Positions 16,945 through 28,333 of a stretch of DNA of 64,000 nt are shown one piece after another. Location: positions 311,001-375,000 of the forward strand of contig NZ_CP092827.1 in NCBI RefSeq assembly GCF_022533585.1. Reading direction: 5' to 3'. The position numbers and the translations under genes are program-made. Numbering within the stretch: position 1 is the first letter of the stretch; each line of letters begins with the position of its first letter. The notes below the pieces were generated by a model. The model searched no databases and was not told the origin of the DNA. It saw only the letters and a program-made list of their open reading frames with translations. Origin of the DNA: Pseudomonas sp. LS.1a. GTDB lineage: Bacteria > Pseudomonadota > Gammaproteobacteria > Pseudomonadales > Pseudomonadaceae.

Positions 16945-18237
16945 TTACTGCGCCTGCACTTCCTTCAGATACGCCGCCGGCTCCGCCCCCAGGTTGTTCA
17001 GCAGACGCTGGCTGTACCAGTCAATGAAGTTGACCACGCCAAACTCGTAGGTCTTCGAGTACGGCCCTGGCTGGTAAGCGGTGGAGTTGATACCACGCTG
17101 GTTCTCTTCGGCCAAGCGACGGTCCTGGTCGTTGGTGGCGTCCCACACCTTGCGCATGCGCTCCGGGTCGTAATCGACACCTTCCACGGCATCCTTGTGC
17201 ACCAGCCACTTGGTGGTGACCATGGTTTCCTGGGCGCTGATCGGCCACACGGTGAACACGATCATGTGGTCGCCCATGCAGTGGTTCCACGAGTGCGGCA
17301 GGTGCAGGATGCGCATCGAGCCGAGGTCCGGGTTCTTGATGCGGCCCATCAGCTTCTGGCAGGCCTGCTTGCCGTCCATGGTCATCGACACGGTGCCCTT
17401 GAGCAGCGGCATGCGCACGATGCGGTTACGCAGGCCGTGGCTCTTGTGCAGGTACGGGATCTTCTCGGCTTCCCAGGCGGCAGCGGAGGCGGCCACGTGG
17501 TCCTTGAATTCCTGGCTGGCGCGTGGGTCGTTGGTGTCGTCCCATTCCAGCAGGGTTTGCAGCAGCTCCGGGTGCGAACCGTTGCAGTGGTAGCACTCGC
17601 GGTTGTTTTCCAGCACCAGCTTCCAGTTGGCCTTTTCCATCAAGGTGGTTTGCACCGCCACCTTGGTGTTTTCCATGTCGTACGGTTCCATGTAGTGCTC
17701 GAGGGTAGCCAGGAACTCGTCGATGGCCGGCGGGTTTTCCGCCAGGCTGATGAAGATGTAGCCACCGGCGACCTTCACGTTCACCGGCTTCAGGCCGTAC
17801 TGGTTCATGTCGAAGTCGGCACCCATTTCGGTACCGGCGAACAGCAGGCGACCGTCCAGTTCGTAGGTCCACTGGTGGTACGGGCAGACCAGCTTGGCCA
17901 CCTTGCCCTTGTCGCTGACGCACAGACGCGAACCACGGTGGCGGCAGACGTTGTGGAAGGCATGCACTTTACCTTCGGCGCCACGCACCACGATGATCGG
18001 GTTCTTGCCGATCTGCAGGGTGATGTAGTTGCCCTTGGCCGGGATCTCGCAGGTCATGCCGGCGATCAGCCACTCCTTGTGGAAGATCTCCTGCATGTCG
18101 ATCTGGAACAGACGCTCGTCGTTGTAGAAAGGCTGGGGCAGCGAGTAGGTGCGCTCGCGGGTCTGCAGCATCTCGGCGGTGGCCTTGCGTGCAGGTTCCA
18201 GTGGATCGCCCAGGCTCAGGGTTGCGGTGACGTCCAT
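16945..18237 (-). CDS. gbcA: glycine betaine demethylase, oxygenase subunit GbcA
   Basis: 430-residue Rieske non-heme iron oxygenase. The Rieske [2Fe-2S] ligands are seen in NVCRHRGSRLC and CPYHQWTYE, and the mononuclear iron site in ENNRECYHCNGSHPEL. With the reductase GbcB it converts glycine betaine to dimethylglycine and formaldehyde using O2 and NADH. Start chosen at 18237, where GAGGA lies upstream; an in-frame ATG 29 codons earlier encodes an unlikely leader. It is divergent from gbcB across a 294-base shared promoter region, the usual Pseudomonas arrangement. Confidence 0.95.
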   Translation of the reverse strand: MDVTATLSLGDPLEPARKATAEMLQTRERTYSLPQPFYNDERLFQIDMQEIFHKEWLIAGMTCEIPAKGNYITLQIGKNPIIVVRGAEGKVHAFHNVCRHRGSRLCVSDKGKVAKLVCPYHQWTYELDGRLLFAGTEMGADFDMNQYGLKPVNVKVAGGYIFISLAENPPAIDEFLATLEHYMEPYDMENTKVAVQTTLMEKANWKLVLENNRECYHCNGSHPELLQTLLEWDDTNDPRASQEFKDHVAASAAAWEAEKIPYLHKSHGLRNRIVRMPLLKGTVSMTMDGKQACQKLMGRIKNPDLGSMRILHLPHSWNHCMGDHMIVFTVWPISAQETMVTTKWLVHKDAVEGVDYDPERMRKVWDATNDQDRRLAEENQRGINSTAYQPGPYSKTYEFGVVNFIDWYSQRLLNNLGAEPAAYLKEVQAQ

Positions 18238-18531
18238 CGTGTATTCCTCGGGGCCGTGTGCGGCCGGCAAAAGGTGGCTAATCGTTGTTGTGGTGCCGCA
18301 AGGCTGCTCATCAAGAAACAGCATGTTCTTTTGCCGTGGAGTGTGCGTCCGAAGGCGCCATGAACCGTATCCATGGGCGACATGGCCGATTTGAATTACG
18401 ACGCGCCAGCCCTTGCAGCACGGGGCTGGTCGCGATGAGCACGCCGATGTCGCTGGCAGGAATGTACGTCGTCTTCAGCTTGCGCATTATCCAAGCCATA
18501 AAAGGCCAATAGTCGGCTGCTGGAGATGAAC
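18238..18531. promoter_or_regulatory. divergent gbcA/gbcB promoter region
   Basis: 294 bases between two divergent starts. In P. aeruginosa GbdR binds this region and activates both genes in response to glycine betaine or dimethylglycine. I could not place GbdR half-sites with confidence. Confidence 0.6.
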
Positions 18532-19632
18532 ATGTCCGATACCTTCCTCAATCCGGTCACTACCCAGACCTGGGCCAACGGCCGCCACATCGTGCGCTGC
18601 GTCAAGGTCATCCAGGAGACCTGGGACGTGCGCACGTTCTGCTTCATGGCCGACCAGCCGATCATGTTCTTCTTCAAGCCAGGGCAGTTCGTCACCCTTG
18701 AGCTGGAGATCGAAGGCAAGCCGGTGATGCGCTCCTACACCATCTCCAGTTCACCGTCGGTGCCCTACAGCTTCTCGATCACCGTCAAGCGTGTACCGGG
18801 CGGGCTGGTGTCCAACTTCCTCCACGACACCATGCACGAAGGCGCCGAGCTGCCGGTGCACGGCCCGGTGGGGCTGTTCAACGCCATCGACTTCCCGGCA
18901 CAGAAGGTGCTGTACCTCTCGGGCGGTGTCGGTATCACCCCGGTCATGTCGATGGCGCGCTGGTTCTACGACACCAACGGCAATGTCGACATGGTATTCG
19001 TGCACAGCGCCCGTTCGCCGAAGGACATCATCTACCACCGCGAGCTGGAGCAGATGGCTTCGCGCATCCCCAACTTCAGCCTGCACATCATTTGCGAAAA
19101 GCATGGCCTGGGCGAGCCGTGGGCGGGTTACCGTGGCTACCTGAACCAGCGCCTGATGGAGCTGATCGCGCCGGACTACATGGACCGCGTGGTGTTCTGC
19201 TGTGGCCCGACACCCTACATGACTGCGGTCAAGCGCATGCTCGAAGCGGTCGGCTTCGACATGAAGAACTACCACGAGGAGTCGTTCGGTGCGACGCCGG
19301 CCGAAGCCAAGGCCGATGCGGTGGAGCACGCCGAGCAGGCAGCTGACGCGCCGGAGCTGGATGCGGCCGACCTCAATCTGGTGGAGTTCATCGGCAGCGA
19401 GAAGAGCATCCGCATCGCCCCGGGCGAGACCGTGCACGCGGCGGCGGCCAAAGTTGGCCTGATGATCCCGAAAGCCTGCGGCATGGGTATTTGCGGTACC
19501 TGCAAGGTGCTCAAGCTGGGCGGTGAAGTGGAGATGGAGCACAACGGCGGCATCACCGAAGAGGACGAAGCCGAGGGCTACATCCTGTCGTGCTGCAGCG
19601 TGCCGAAAGGGGATGTGCGGATCGATTACTGA
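18532..19632 (+). CDS. gbcB: glycine betaine demethylase, reductase subunit GbcB
   Basis: 366-residue flavin-dependent ferredoxin reductase of the hybrid type. It has an FAD domain (MRSYTISSSPS), an NAD domain (YLSGGVGITPVMSMAR and VVFCCGPTPYM), and a C-terminal plant-type [2Fe-2S] ferredoxin domain (CGMGICGTCKVLK, with a fourth Cys in the late LSCCSV segment). It supplies electrons from NADH to GbcA. Start taken at ATG 18532, six bases after GGAG at 18522-18525; an ATG at 18526 is too close to that site. Confidence 0.94.
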   Translation: MSDTFLNPVTTQTWANGRHIVRCVKVIQETWDVRTFCFMADQPIMFFFKPGQFVTLELEIEGKPVMRSYTISSSPSVPYSFSITVKRVPGGLVSNFLHDTMHEGAELPVHGPVGLFNAIDFPAQKVLYLSGGVGITPVMSMARWFYDTNGNVDMVFVHSARSPKDIIYHRELEQMASRIPNFSLHIICEKHGLGEPWAGYRGYLNQRLMELIAPDYMDRVVFCCGPTPYMTAVKRMLEAVGFDMKNYHEESFGATPAEAKADAVEHAEQAADAPELDAADLNLVEFIGSEKSIRIAPGETVHAAAAKVGLMIPKACGMGICGTCKVLKLGGEVEMEHNGGITEEDEAEGYILSCCSVPKGDVRIDY

Positions 19633-19660
19633 TCCGGGAATGCAGGGGGCTGCCTTGCAG

Positions 19661-19740
19661 CCCTTTCGCGACACAAGGCCGCTCCCACAAAGGCCCCGGT
19701 TACGCCGGTCAATGTGGGAGCGGCCTTGTGTCGCGATGGG
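19661..19740. repeat. REP inverted pair, GGCCTTGTGTCGCGA type
   Basis: Arms 19661-19689 and 19713-19740 of about 28 bases with the same stem as the copy at 15495. It lies between the converging gbcB and chemoreceptor genes. Confidence 0.85.
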
Positions 19741-19767
19741 CCGCAAAGCGGCCCCGGCTATCTGAAG

Positions 19768-21392
19768 TCAGGTGCGGAAGCGCGCCACCAACCCATTCAG
19801 ATCCACAGCCAACCGCGACAACTCCGCACTCGCCGCACTGGTCTGATGCGCCCCGGTAGCACTCTGCACCGACAGGTCATTGATGTTCACCAGGTTGCGG
19901 TCCACTTCCCGCGCCACCTGCGCCTGCTCTTCCGCCGCACTGGCAATCACCAGGTTGCGCTCGTTGATCTGCGCCACCGCTCCGGCAATGGTGTCCAGCG
20001 CCATACCCGCGCCACGGGCAATATTGAGGGTGGACTCGGCGCGTTCGGTGCTGGTGCGCATCGATTCCACTGCCTCTTCCGTCCCCCCTGAATACTGCCG
20101 ATCATCCGCTCGATCTCACTGGTCGACTGCTGGGTACGATGAGCCAGCGCCCGTACCTCATCGGCCACCACGGCAAAACCACGGCCCGCCTCACCGGCGC
20201 GCGCCGCCTCGATCGCGGCATTCAGCGCCAGCAGGTTGGTCTGGTCGGCCAGGCCACGGATCACATCGAGTACCTTGCCGATATCACGCGACTGCTCAGC
20301 CAGGTGGGTGATCAGCGTGGCGGTGGCCTGCACGTCGCCGCTCATGCGTTCGATGGCGCCCACGGTTTCCATGACCAGGTCTCGGCCATCGCCGGCCGAG
20401 CGGCTGGCCTCGCTGGACGCTTCCGAAGTGCTCACTGCATTGCGCGCCACTTCTTCCACGGCACTGGTCATCTCGGTCACGGCGGTGGCTGCCTGCTCGA
20501 TTTCGTTGTTCTGCTGCTGCAGGCCACGGGCGCTTTCGTCGGTGACGCTGTTGAGTTCTTCCGCCGCCGAGGCCAGCTGGGTGGCGGAGCCGGCAATCAG
20601 CTGCAGCGTGTCGCGCAGATTTTCCTGCATGCGGGCCATGGCCCGCAGCAGGCGGGCGGCTTCGTCGGTGCCTTCGGCGCTGATGATGTGGGTCAGGTCA
20701 CCATCGGCGACTTGCTCGGCGCTCTTGAGTGCTTCTTCGATCGGTTTGACGATGCTGCGGGTCAGCAGGAAGGCGCAGAGCAAGGTCAGCACGGTGGCGG
20801 TGACCAGCAGGCTGATGACCAGGGTGAAGGCGGTGCTGTACTGGCTGGCAGCTGTCTGGTTGGTGGCGCGGGTCTGCTCGGTGTTGATGCGCACCAGGGT
20901 CTCCATGATCTTGTTGATCTGCTCGGAGTTGGCCAGCAGGTCGCGGTTGAGCAGGTCGCGCAGTTCGTCGAGGTTGCCGGCCTGGCTCAGGCTGCGCATG
21001 CGTGACTCCAGCTGGCGGTACTGGGTGAGCAGCTGGACGTACTGGTCGTACGCGGCCTGTTCGTCGGCGGCGCTGATCAGCGGCAGGTACGCCTGGCGGG
21101 CACGGTCGATCTCGAGGTTGCGCTGGTCCAGCAGGTTCAGGGTTTCCTGCTGGGTTTGCGGCTCGCGGTTCACCAGCAGGCGGTAGGAGAGGCTGCGCAG
21201 GCGCAGGTTCAGCGCACTGATCTCGTCGAGGACCTTGATGCTGGGCACGCTGATCTGCTCGATGACCAGACCGGCCTGGCGGATGTTGCCCATCTGCACC
21301 AGGGAGAAGATACCGAGGCCGAGCATCAGCAGGCCGATAAGGGCAAAGCCGAGCAACGCGCGCGGGGCGATATTCATGTTGCGTAATGACAT
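19768..21392 (-). CDS. methyl-accepting chemotaxis protein, 4-helix-bundle type (frame broken)
   Basis: About 541 residues after repair. It has an N-terminal membrane segment ([20 protein letters not shown]), a periplasmic 4-helix-bundle sensor of about 165 residues, a second membrane segment ([22 protein letters not shown]), a HAMP domain ([20 protein letters not shown]) and an MCP signalling domain with the invariant hairpin tip ([20 protein letters not shown]). The frame fails at C6 20083-20088: the coding strand needs seven Gs to read [11 protein letters not shown]. The C-terminal 100 residues then continue in the second frame to 19768. Ligand unknown; proximity to gbc genes does not prove an amine signal. 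Confidence 0.88.
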
Positions 21393-21667
21393 GGTTTGGG
21401 CAGATCCAGGCTAGTGAAGGTGACGCACCCAGTGCGACGGAATATGACTCTCAGGGGTATCGGTCAGGTCGAGGCACGCTTGAGTGCGCTTGGCGAAAAT
21501 TGTGCGACTGCTGTCGTTTCCTGACCGGCGGTTGACCCAGGTCGGAACAAGGGGGTGGTTCCTCTGTCAATCTGCGGGTTAGACACCTCGTGAATCCGAT
21601 ATTTAATGGCGATGGGCCGCACTTTTCTTTATCGTGTGCGCCCCTCGCAACAACCTGAGATAGACCC

Positions 21668-21898
21668 ATGCTGGAAGCTTCCCTGAATCAAATCGAGCAA
21701 CTGGTCAGCGACCTGATGCAGAAGAACGCTCAACTCACCGAGCAGAACACCGCCCTCGGCCAGGAACTGGCCCAGGCCAAGGAAGAGAACGAAACCCTGC
21801 AGCTGTCGCTGATGGAGCAGGAAGAGAAGAACGGCAGCACCGCCGCACGCCTGCAGGCGCTGCTCGAGCGCGCCAACGCCGGCGTCGTAGGCGCATGA
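21668..21898 (+). CDS. short coiled-coil protein (TIGR02449-type), partner gene of zapA
   Basis: 76 residues with an almost continuous heptad pattern (LNQIEQLVSDLMQKNAQLTE...), strongly predicted to be a coiled coil. This matches the small TIGR02449 family, which in Pseudomonas precedes zapA. Its stop overlaps the zapA start (ATGA), so the two are translationally coupled. A role with the Z-ring, like ZapB, is plausible but inferred. ATG 21668 has GAGATAGA upstream. Confidence 0.82.
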   Translation: MLEASLNQIEQLVSDLMQKNAQLTEQNTALGQELAQAKEENETLQLSLMEQEEKNGSTAARLQALLERANAGVVGA

Positions 21899-22197
21899 CA
21901 CTGCGAGCGCAACCGATCAATGTCGTGTCGATCCTCGGCAACGACTATTCGATCAAGGCGCCTGAAGGCCAGGAAGCTACCCTGGCCCAGGCGGTGCAAA
22001 TGCTCAACACGGCGCTGGCCCAGACCAAGCGTCAGTACCCGACCCTGATCGGCGACAAGCTGCTGGTGCTGGCCGCGCTGAACCTGTGTTCGCGACAGAT
22101 CGAGTTGCAGGATGAGCACCGCAGGACGCTGGAGCGTACCCAGGCGCAGATTGACGCCACGGTGGACGCCATCGTGCGGACCATTGCCGAACAATAA
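21895..22197 (+). CDS. zapA: ZapA-like cell division protein
   Basis: 100 residues with the ZapA pattern: an N-terminal beta unit (INVVSILGNDYSIKAPEGQE), then LAQAVQMLNTALAQTK and a long C-terminal helix (LNLCSRQIELQDEHRRTLER). ZapA binds FtsZ and bundles filaments at the septum. It overlaps the preceding coiled-coil gene by four bases. In Pseudomonas the pair usually lies next to the 6S RNA gene and a 5-formyltetrahydrofolate cyclo-ligase gene; here the next gene is a chemoreceptor and I see no 6S RNA in the 180-base gap, so this may be a second copy. Confidence 0.85.
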   Translation: MTLRAQPINVVSILGNDYSIKAPEGQEATLAQAVQMLNTALAQTKRQYPTLIGDKLLVLAALNLCSRQIELQDEHRRTLERTQAQIDATVDAIVRTIAEQ

Positions 22198-22210
22198 GGC
22201 CCTGCACTGG

Positions 22211-22290
22211 CCCCTGTGGGAGCGGGTTTACCCGCGAATGCGTCGGTGAATTCACCGTCGCATTCGCGGGTGAACCCGCTCCCACAGGGG
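22211..22290. repeat. REP, near-continuous 80-base palindrome
   Basis: Arms 22211-22242 and 22259-22290 are complementary with small differences, and the 16 bases between them (CGGTGAATTCACCG core) are also palindromic, so the whole 80 bases can form one stem. Confidence 0.88.
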
Positions 22291-22329
22291 CGGCGGCTTG
22301 CTTCAGAGCACTGGATTAACTGGATACGC

Positions 22330-22343
22330 AAGTGTATACACTT
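22330..22343. promoter_or_regulatory. perfect palindrome AAGTGTATACACTT upstream of mcpH
   Basis: A perfect 14-base palindrome whose centre lies about 40 bases before the chemoreceptor start at 22377. It fits the TNGTNNACNA pattern used by many GntR-family repressors. Its position is that of an operator. The regulator is unknown. Confidence 0.5.
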
Positions 22344-22376
22344 TCCGCAAAACAATAATGTGCGGGGAGTAGGGGC

Positions 22377-24314
22377 ATGCGTATCTGGCGTAAGAGCATC
22401 CAGTGGCAGTTGATCACCAGCATGGGCGCCGCCTTGCTGGCGAGCATCCTGGTGGTGGTCATCATCTTCACGGTGGCGCTCAACCGCCTCACCGAACGCT
22501 ACCTGGTCGATACTGCGTTGCCCGCCAGTATCGAGGCCATACGCAATGATATCGAACGCATGCTAGGCCAGCCGCTGGTGGCGGCGGCGGACATTGCCGG
22601 CAACACCCTGCTGCGCGACTGGCTTGCCGCCGGTGAAGACCCTGACCAAGCCGCTTCATTCATCGAGTACCTGGCCGCCGCCAAGCAGCGCAACCAGGCC
22701 TTCACCACTCTGTTCGTCTCGACCGAAACCGGCCATTACTACAGCGAGAATGGCCTGGACCGCACCCTAAGTCGCAGTAACCCGAAGGACAAATGGTTCT
22801 ACGGCTACATCGACAGCGGCGCCGAGCGCCTGATCAATATCGACATCGACGGTGCCACGGGTGAGTTGGCGCTGTTCATCGACTATCGCGTGGAAAAGAA
22901 TGGCCAACTGGTCGGCGTGGCCGGCATGGGCCTGCGCATGACCGAGCTGTCGAAGCTGATCCATGACTTCAACTTTGGCGAGCACGGCAAGGTGTTCCTG
23001 GTGCGTAACGATGGCCTGATCCAGGTTCACCCGGACGCTGCCTTGAGCGGCAAACGCCAGCTCACCGAACAGCTCGGCGCGGATGCGGCCAAGGCGCTGA
23101 TGACCGGCGGCGAAGGCCTGCGCAGCAGCCGCTTCAGCCGTGATGGCGAAAGCTACCTGGCGCTCGGCCTGCCCCTGCGCGACCTCAACTGGACCTTGGT
23201 GGCCGAGGTGCCCGAGGGGGAGATCTACGCACAAATGCATCAGGCGGTATGGCTGACCAGCCTGATCGGTGGTGCCGTGGCGCTGGTGTCGCTGCTGCTG
23301 GTGGTGGTGCTGGCGCGTGGCCTGGTGCGGCCGATCCGGCGCGTCACTGCGGCGTTGGTGCAGATCGGCAGTGGCGCGGGTGACCTCAGCCACCGGCTGG
23401 ACGATTCACGTCAGGACGAACTGGGCGACCTGGCGCGTGGCTTCAACCGCTTCCTCGACAGCCAGCGCCGGCTGATCGGCGAGGTACTGCACACCTCCGA
23501 GCGGCTGCACCAGGCGGTCGAGCAGGTGACGCAGGTGGTGGACAACACCGCCGAGCGTTCCGGGCGTCAGCAGGAAATGACCGAAATGGTCGCCACTGCC
23601 GTGCACGAAATGGGCTTGACCGTGCAGGACATTGCCCGCAACGCCGGCGATGCGGCGCAGGCCTCGCAGTCGGCGCGGGATGAAGCGTTGCAGGCGCGTG
23701 AGGTGGTGCAACGCTCGATTCGGGGTATCGAGGGTATGTCGGGTGATATCGGCAAGGCGGCCGATGCGGTCAGCCAGTTGGCCGACGAAGTAGCCTCGAT
23801 CGATGAAGTTCTCGCGGTAATCCGTAGCATTTCCGAGCAGACCAACCTGCTGGCGCTGAATGCCGCCATCGAGGCGGCCAGGGCGGGGGAGATGGGCCGC
23901 GGGTTTGCCGTGGTGGCTGATGAGGTGCGTACGTTGGCCCGGCGCACGCAGCTGTCCACCGACGAAGTGCAGCAGATGATCCAGCGCCTGAAACAGGGCG
24001 CAGGTTCGGCGGTGAGTTCGATGCAGGCAGGGCAGCAGGCGACGGGTAGTGGGGTGGAGTCGAGCCAGCGTACTGGGGTGTCGTTGGGTGCGATTACCGA
24101 TCAGGTCGAGCACATCAGCGATATGAACCATCAGGTGGCCACGGCGACCGAAGAGCAGTCGGCGGTGACCGAGGAGATCAACCGGACCGTGCAGGGGATT
24201 TCCGACCTGGCGCGGGAGACGGCGGCAGAGGTGCGGGGATGCCGCGAGGAATGCCAGGCGTTGCGTGGCTTGGCGGATGACCTGGCGCGGCAGATGGGTG
24301 GGTTCAGGCTTTAG
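22377..24314 (+). CDS. mcpH: methyl-accepting chemotaxis protein, dCache type, McpH-like
   Basis: 645 residues: a membrane segment ([17 protein letters not shown]), a large periplasmic double-Cache sensor (residues about 40-285, with [18 protein letters not shown] and [15 protein letters not shown]), a second membrane segment ([20 protein letters not shown]), HAMP, and an MCP signalling domain with the tip [20 protein letters not shown]. It lacks an obvious CheR-tether pentapeptide. By its place between the zapA-like pair and ltaE it corresponds to PP_0320 of P. putida KT2440, McpH, reported to sense purines. That identity is by synteny and layout from memory. Confidence 0.8.
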   Translation: MRIWRKSIQWQLITSMGAALLASILVVVIIFTVALNRLTERYLVDTALPASIEAIRNDIERMLGQPLVAAADIAGNTLLRDWLAAGEDPDQAASFIEYLAAAKQRNQAFTTLFVSTETGHYYSENGLDRTLSRSNPKDKWFYGYIDSGAERLINIDIDGATGELALFIDYRVEKNGQLVGVAGMGLRMTELSKLIHDFNFGEHGKVFLVRNDGLIQVHPDAALSGKRQLTEQLGADAAKALMTGGEGLRSSRFSRDGESYLALGLPLRDLNWTLVAEVPEGEIYAQMHQAVWLTSLIGGAVALVSLLLVVVLARGLVRPIRRVTAALVQIGSGAGDLSHRLDDSRQDELGDLARGFNRFLDSQRRLIGEVLHTSERLHQAVEQVTQVVDNTAERSGRQQEMTEMVATAVHEMGLTVQDIARNAGDAAQASQSARDEALQAREVVQRSIRGIEGMSGDIGKAADAVSQLADEVASIDEVLAVIRSISEQTNLLALNAAIEAARAGEMGRGFAVVADEVRTLARRTQLSTDEVQQMIQRLKQGAGSAVSSMQAGQQATGSGVESSQRTGVSLGAITDQVEHISDMNHQVATATEEQSAVTEEINRTVQGISDLARETAAEVRGCREECQALRGLADDLARQMGGFRL

Positions 24315-24329
24315 ATCAGTGTTGGCTTC

Positions 24330-24411
24330 TTCGCGGGTAAACCCGCTCCCACAGGTTCATCACAGGCCTTGAAACCTGCGCGATCCCTGTGGGAGCGGGT
24401 TTACCCGCGAA
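24330..24411. repeat. REP inverted pair
   Basis: Perfect 26-base arms (24330-24355 and 24386-24411), TTTACCC version, between the converging mcpH and ltaE genes. Confidence 0.9.
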
Positions 24412-24420
24412 TGCGGCCTG

Positions 24421-25461
24421 TCAGGCGCCGATGATGCTGCGGATATCCGCCGCCAGCTCGCGCACCCGTTCTTCCTCGGTATCCCACGAGCACATGAACC
24501 GCGCCCCGCCGCTTCCAATGAAGGTATAGAAGCGCCAGCCCCTGCCGCGCAGTGCTTCGATGGCGTGCTCCGGCATCTGCAGGAACACCCCGTTGGCCTC
24601 CACCGGGAACATCAGTTCCACCCCCGGCAAGTCACTCACCAGCGAGGCGAGCAACTGCGCGCAATGGTTGGCGTGATTGCCATGACGCAGCCAGGCGCCA
24701 TCTTCCAGCAGGCCCACCCAAGGCGCCGACAAGAAACGCATCTTCGACGCCAGTTGCCCGGCCTGCTTGCAGCGGTAGTCGAAGTCCTCGGCCAGTTGGC
24801 GGTTGAAGAACAGGATCGCCTCGCCCACCGCCATGCCGTTCTTGGTGCCGCCAAAGCACAGCACATCGACGCCGGCCTTCCAGGTCAGCTCGGCCGGGCT
24901 GCAGCCCAGGAACGAGCAGGCATTGCTAAAGCGCGCGCCGTCCATGTGCAGGTTAAGGCCCAGCTCCTTGCAGGTGGCGCTGATCGCCTTCAGCTCGTCG
25001 GGGCGATAGACGGTGCCCACCTCGGTGGCCTGGGTAATGGTCACGACCCGTGGTTTGGGGTAGTGGATGTCCTGGCGCTTCAGCGCCACTTCGCGGATCG
25101 ACTGCGGCGTCAGCTTGCCGTTGACGCTGGGCGCAGTCAGCAGCTTGGAGCCGTTGGAGAAAAACTCTGGCGCACCGCACTCGTCGGTTTCGACGTGGGC
25201 GGTCTCGGAGCAGATCACGCTGTGGTAGCTCTGGCACAGCGAGGCCAGGGCCAGGGAGTTGGCGGCGGTGCCGTTGAAGGCGAAGAACACCTCGCAGTCG
25301 GTTTCGAACAGGTTGCGGAAGTATTGCGCGGCGCGTTCGGTCCACTGGTCGTCGCCGTAGGCGCGGTCGTGGCCGTGGTTGGCCTTCTCCATGGCCGCCC
25401 AGGCTTCGGGGCAGATACCGGAATAGTTGTCGCTGGCGAATTGTTGGCTCTTATCTGTCAT
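24421..25461 (-). CDS. ltaE: low-specificity L-threonine aldolase
   Basis: 346-residue PLP enzyme of fold type I that cleaves threonine and allo-threonine to glycine and acetaldehyde. The PLP lysine is in FGGTKNGMAVGEA, preceded by NLHMDGARFSNA with the conserved Asp. Length is normal. It is divergent from glyA and lies next to the glycine/serine one-carbon genes, so it probably joins threonine to the same glycine pool. Confidence 0.93.
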   Translation of the reverse strand: MTDKSQQFASDNYSGICPEAWAAMEKANHGHDRAYGDDQWTERAAQYFRNLFETDCEVFFAFNGTAANSLALASLCQSYHSVICSETAHVETDECGAPEFFSNGSKLLTAPSVNGKLTPQSIREVALKRQDIHYPKPRVVTITQATEVGTVYRPDELKAISATCKELGLNLHMDGARFSNACSFLGCSPAELTWKAGVDVLCFGGTKNGMAVGEAILFFNRQLAEDFDYRCKQAGQLASKMRFLSAPWVGLLEDGAWLRHGNHANHCAQLLASLVSDLPGVELMFPVEANGVFLQMPEHAIEALRGRGWRFYTFIGSGGARFMCSWDTEEERVRELAADIRSIIGA

Positions 25462-25799
25462 GACACTGTCCTGTGAACGACGCAGATCAGCACTCTAAAC
25501 CATCGATTCAGCAGTTGCCTATACAAGCGGTGCAGCGTTTGATTTCGGCATTGCCTGTACTGGCCTCTTCGCGGCTAAAGCCGCTCCCACAGGGATATTG
25601 CAAGCATTGAAGCACCGCCGTACCTGTGGGAGCGGGTTCACCCGCGAAAGGGCCGGCACGGGCGACACAAAAGCGAATGTCGTAAACGCGCCATTGCAAG
25701 GCGTGCGCAGGCATCTGACCTGCCCCGGCCAGTCATAACATCGCCACAAAGGGCCGCAGTGCCCCACGACAAAAAACGATCGCTGCCGGGAGATACACG
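25462..25799. other. divergent ltaE/glyA intergenic region
   Basis: 338 bases that must hold the promoters of ltaE and of the glyA-sox operon. The only clear structure is the REP pair at 25568-25648. I see no convincing riboswitch fold. Confidence 0.6.
25568..25648. repeat. REP inverted pair, hybrid
   Basis: 26-base arms (25568-25593 and 25623-25648). The left arm is the CTAAAGCC variant and the right the TTCACCC variant, so the pair is imperfect at the stem centre. Confidence 0.85.
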
Positions 25800-27053
<1,254 letters not shown>

Positions 27054-27068
27054 GTGGAGCCACACACC

Positions 27069-28319
27069 ATGCAACGTTACTCGGGCTTCGGCCTTTTCAA
27101 GCACTCCCTCAGCCACCACGAGAACTGGCAGCGCATGTGGCGCACGCCAACCCCTAAAAAGGTCTACGACGTGGTTATCGTCGGCGGTGGCGGCCATGGC
27201 CTGGCCACGGCCTACTACCTGGCCAAAGAACACGGCATCACCAACGTTGCCGTGATCGAGAAGGGCTACCTGGGCGGCGGCAATACCGCCCGTAACACCA
27301 CCATCGTGCGTTCCAACTACCTGTGGGATGAGTCGGCGCACCTGTACGAGCACGCCATGAAGCTGTGGGAGGGCCTGTCCCAGGACCTCAACTACAACGT
27401 GATGTTCTCCCAGCGCGGCGTGTACAACCTGTGCCACACCCTGCAGGACATGCGTGACTCCGAGCGCCGCGTCAGCGCCAACCGCCTGAACGGCGTGGAT
27501 GGCGAGCTGCTCAACACTGCCCAGGTCGCGGCCGAGATCCCGTACCTGGACTGCTCGAAGAACACCCGCTACCCGATCCTCGGTGCCACCGTGCAGCGCC
27601 GTGGCGGCGTGGCCCGTCACGACGCCGTGGCCTGGGGCTTCGCCCGTGCCGCTGACGCCTTGGGCGTGGACCTGATCCAGCAGACCGAAGTGATCGGTTT
27701 CCGCAAGGAAAACGGCGCGGTCATTGGCGTGGAAACCAACAAAGGCTTCATCGGCGCCAAGCGCGTCGGCGTGGTCACTGCCGGTAACTCCGGGCACATG
27801 GCCAGGCTGGCCGGCTTCCGGCTGCCGCTGGAATCGCACCCGCTGCAAGCACTGGTATCCGAACCGATCAAGCCGATCATCGACAGCGTGATCATGTCCA
27901 ACGCCGTACACGGCTACATCAGCCAGTCCGACAAGGGCGACCTGGTGATCGGTGCCGGTATCGACGGCTGGGTTGGCTACGGCCAGCGCGGTTCGTACCC
28001 GGTGATCGAGCACACCCTGCAGGCCATCGTCGAGATGTTCCCCAACCTCTCGCGCGTGCGCATGAACCGTCAGTGGGGCGGTATCGTCGATACCTCGCCG
28101 GACGCCTGCCCGATCATCACCAAGACCCCGGTCAAGAACATGTTCTTCAACTGCGGTTGGGGTACTGGCGGCTTCAAGGCGACCCCGGGTTCGGGCAACG
28201 TCTTCGCCGCGAGCCTGGCCAAGGGCGAAATGCACCCACTGGCCGCGCCGTTCTCCATGGACCGTTTCTACAGCGGCGCACTGATCGACGAACACGGCGC
28301 TGCCGCCGTCGCCCACTAA
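27069..28319 (+). CDS. soxB: sarcosine oxidase beta subunit
   Basis: 416 residues of the DAO/FAD oxidoreductase family. The FAD dinucleotide loop is [18 protein letters not shown] near residue 36, and the conserved C-terminal [15 protein letters not shown] and [16 protein letters not shown] segments are present. It is part of the heterotetrameric enzyme that oxidises sarcosine to glycine, passing the methyl group to tetrahydrofolate and reducing O2 to H2O2. Start chosen at ATG 27069 with GTGGAG upstream. It lies 15 bases after glyA. Confidence 0.95.
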   Translation: MQRYSGFGLFKHSLSHHENWQRMWRTPTPKKVYDVVIVGGGGHGLATAYYLAKEHGITNVAVIEKGYLGGGNTARNTTIVRSNYLWDESAHLYEHAMKLWEGLSQDLNYNVMFSQRGVYNLCHTLQDMRDSERRVSANRLNGVDGELLNTAQVAAEIPYLDCSKNTRYPILGATVQRRGGVARHDAVAWGFARAADALGVDLIQQTEVIGFRKENGAVIGVETNKGFIGAKRVGVVTAGNSGHMARLAGFRLPLESHPLQALVSEPIKPIIDSVIMSNAVHGYISQSDKGDLVIGAGIDGWVGYGQRGSYPVIEHTLQAIVEMFPNLSRVRMNRQWGGIVDTSPDACPIITKTPVKNMFFNCGWGTGGFKATPGSGNVFAASLAKGEMHPLAAPFSMDRFYSGALIDEHGAAAVAH

Positions 28320-28333
28320 CCGGAGACACCGTC

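Noticed and set aside
22198..22376. 6S RNA gene after zapA
   Set aside because: The gap is filled by a REP and a short promoter region; there is no room or fold for a 180-base 6S RNA.
25462..25799. Glycine riboswitch before glyA
   Set aside because: I could not find paired glycine-aptamer cores; the region's structure is explained by a REP.
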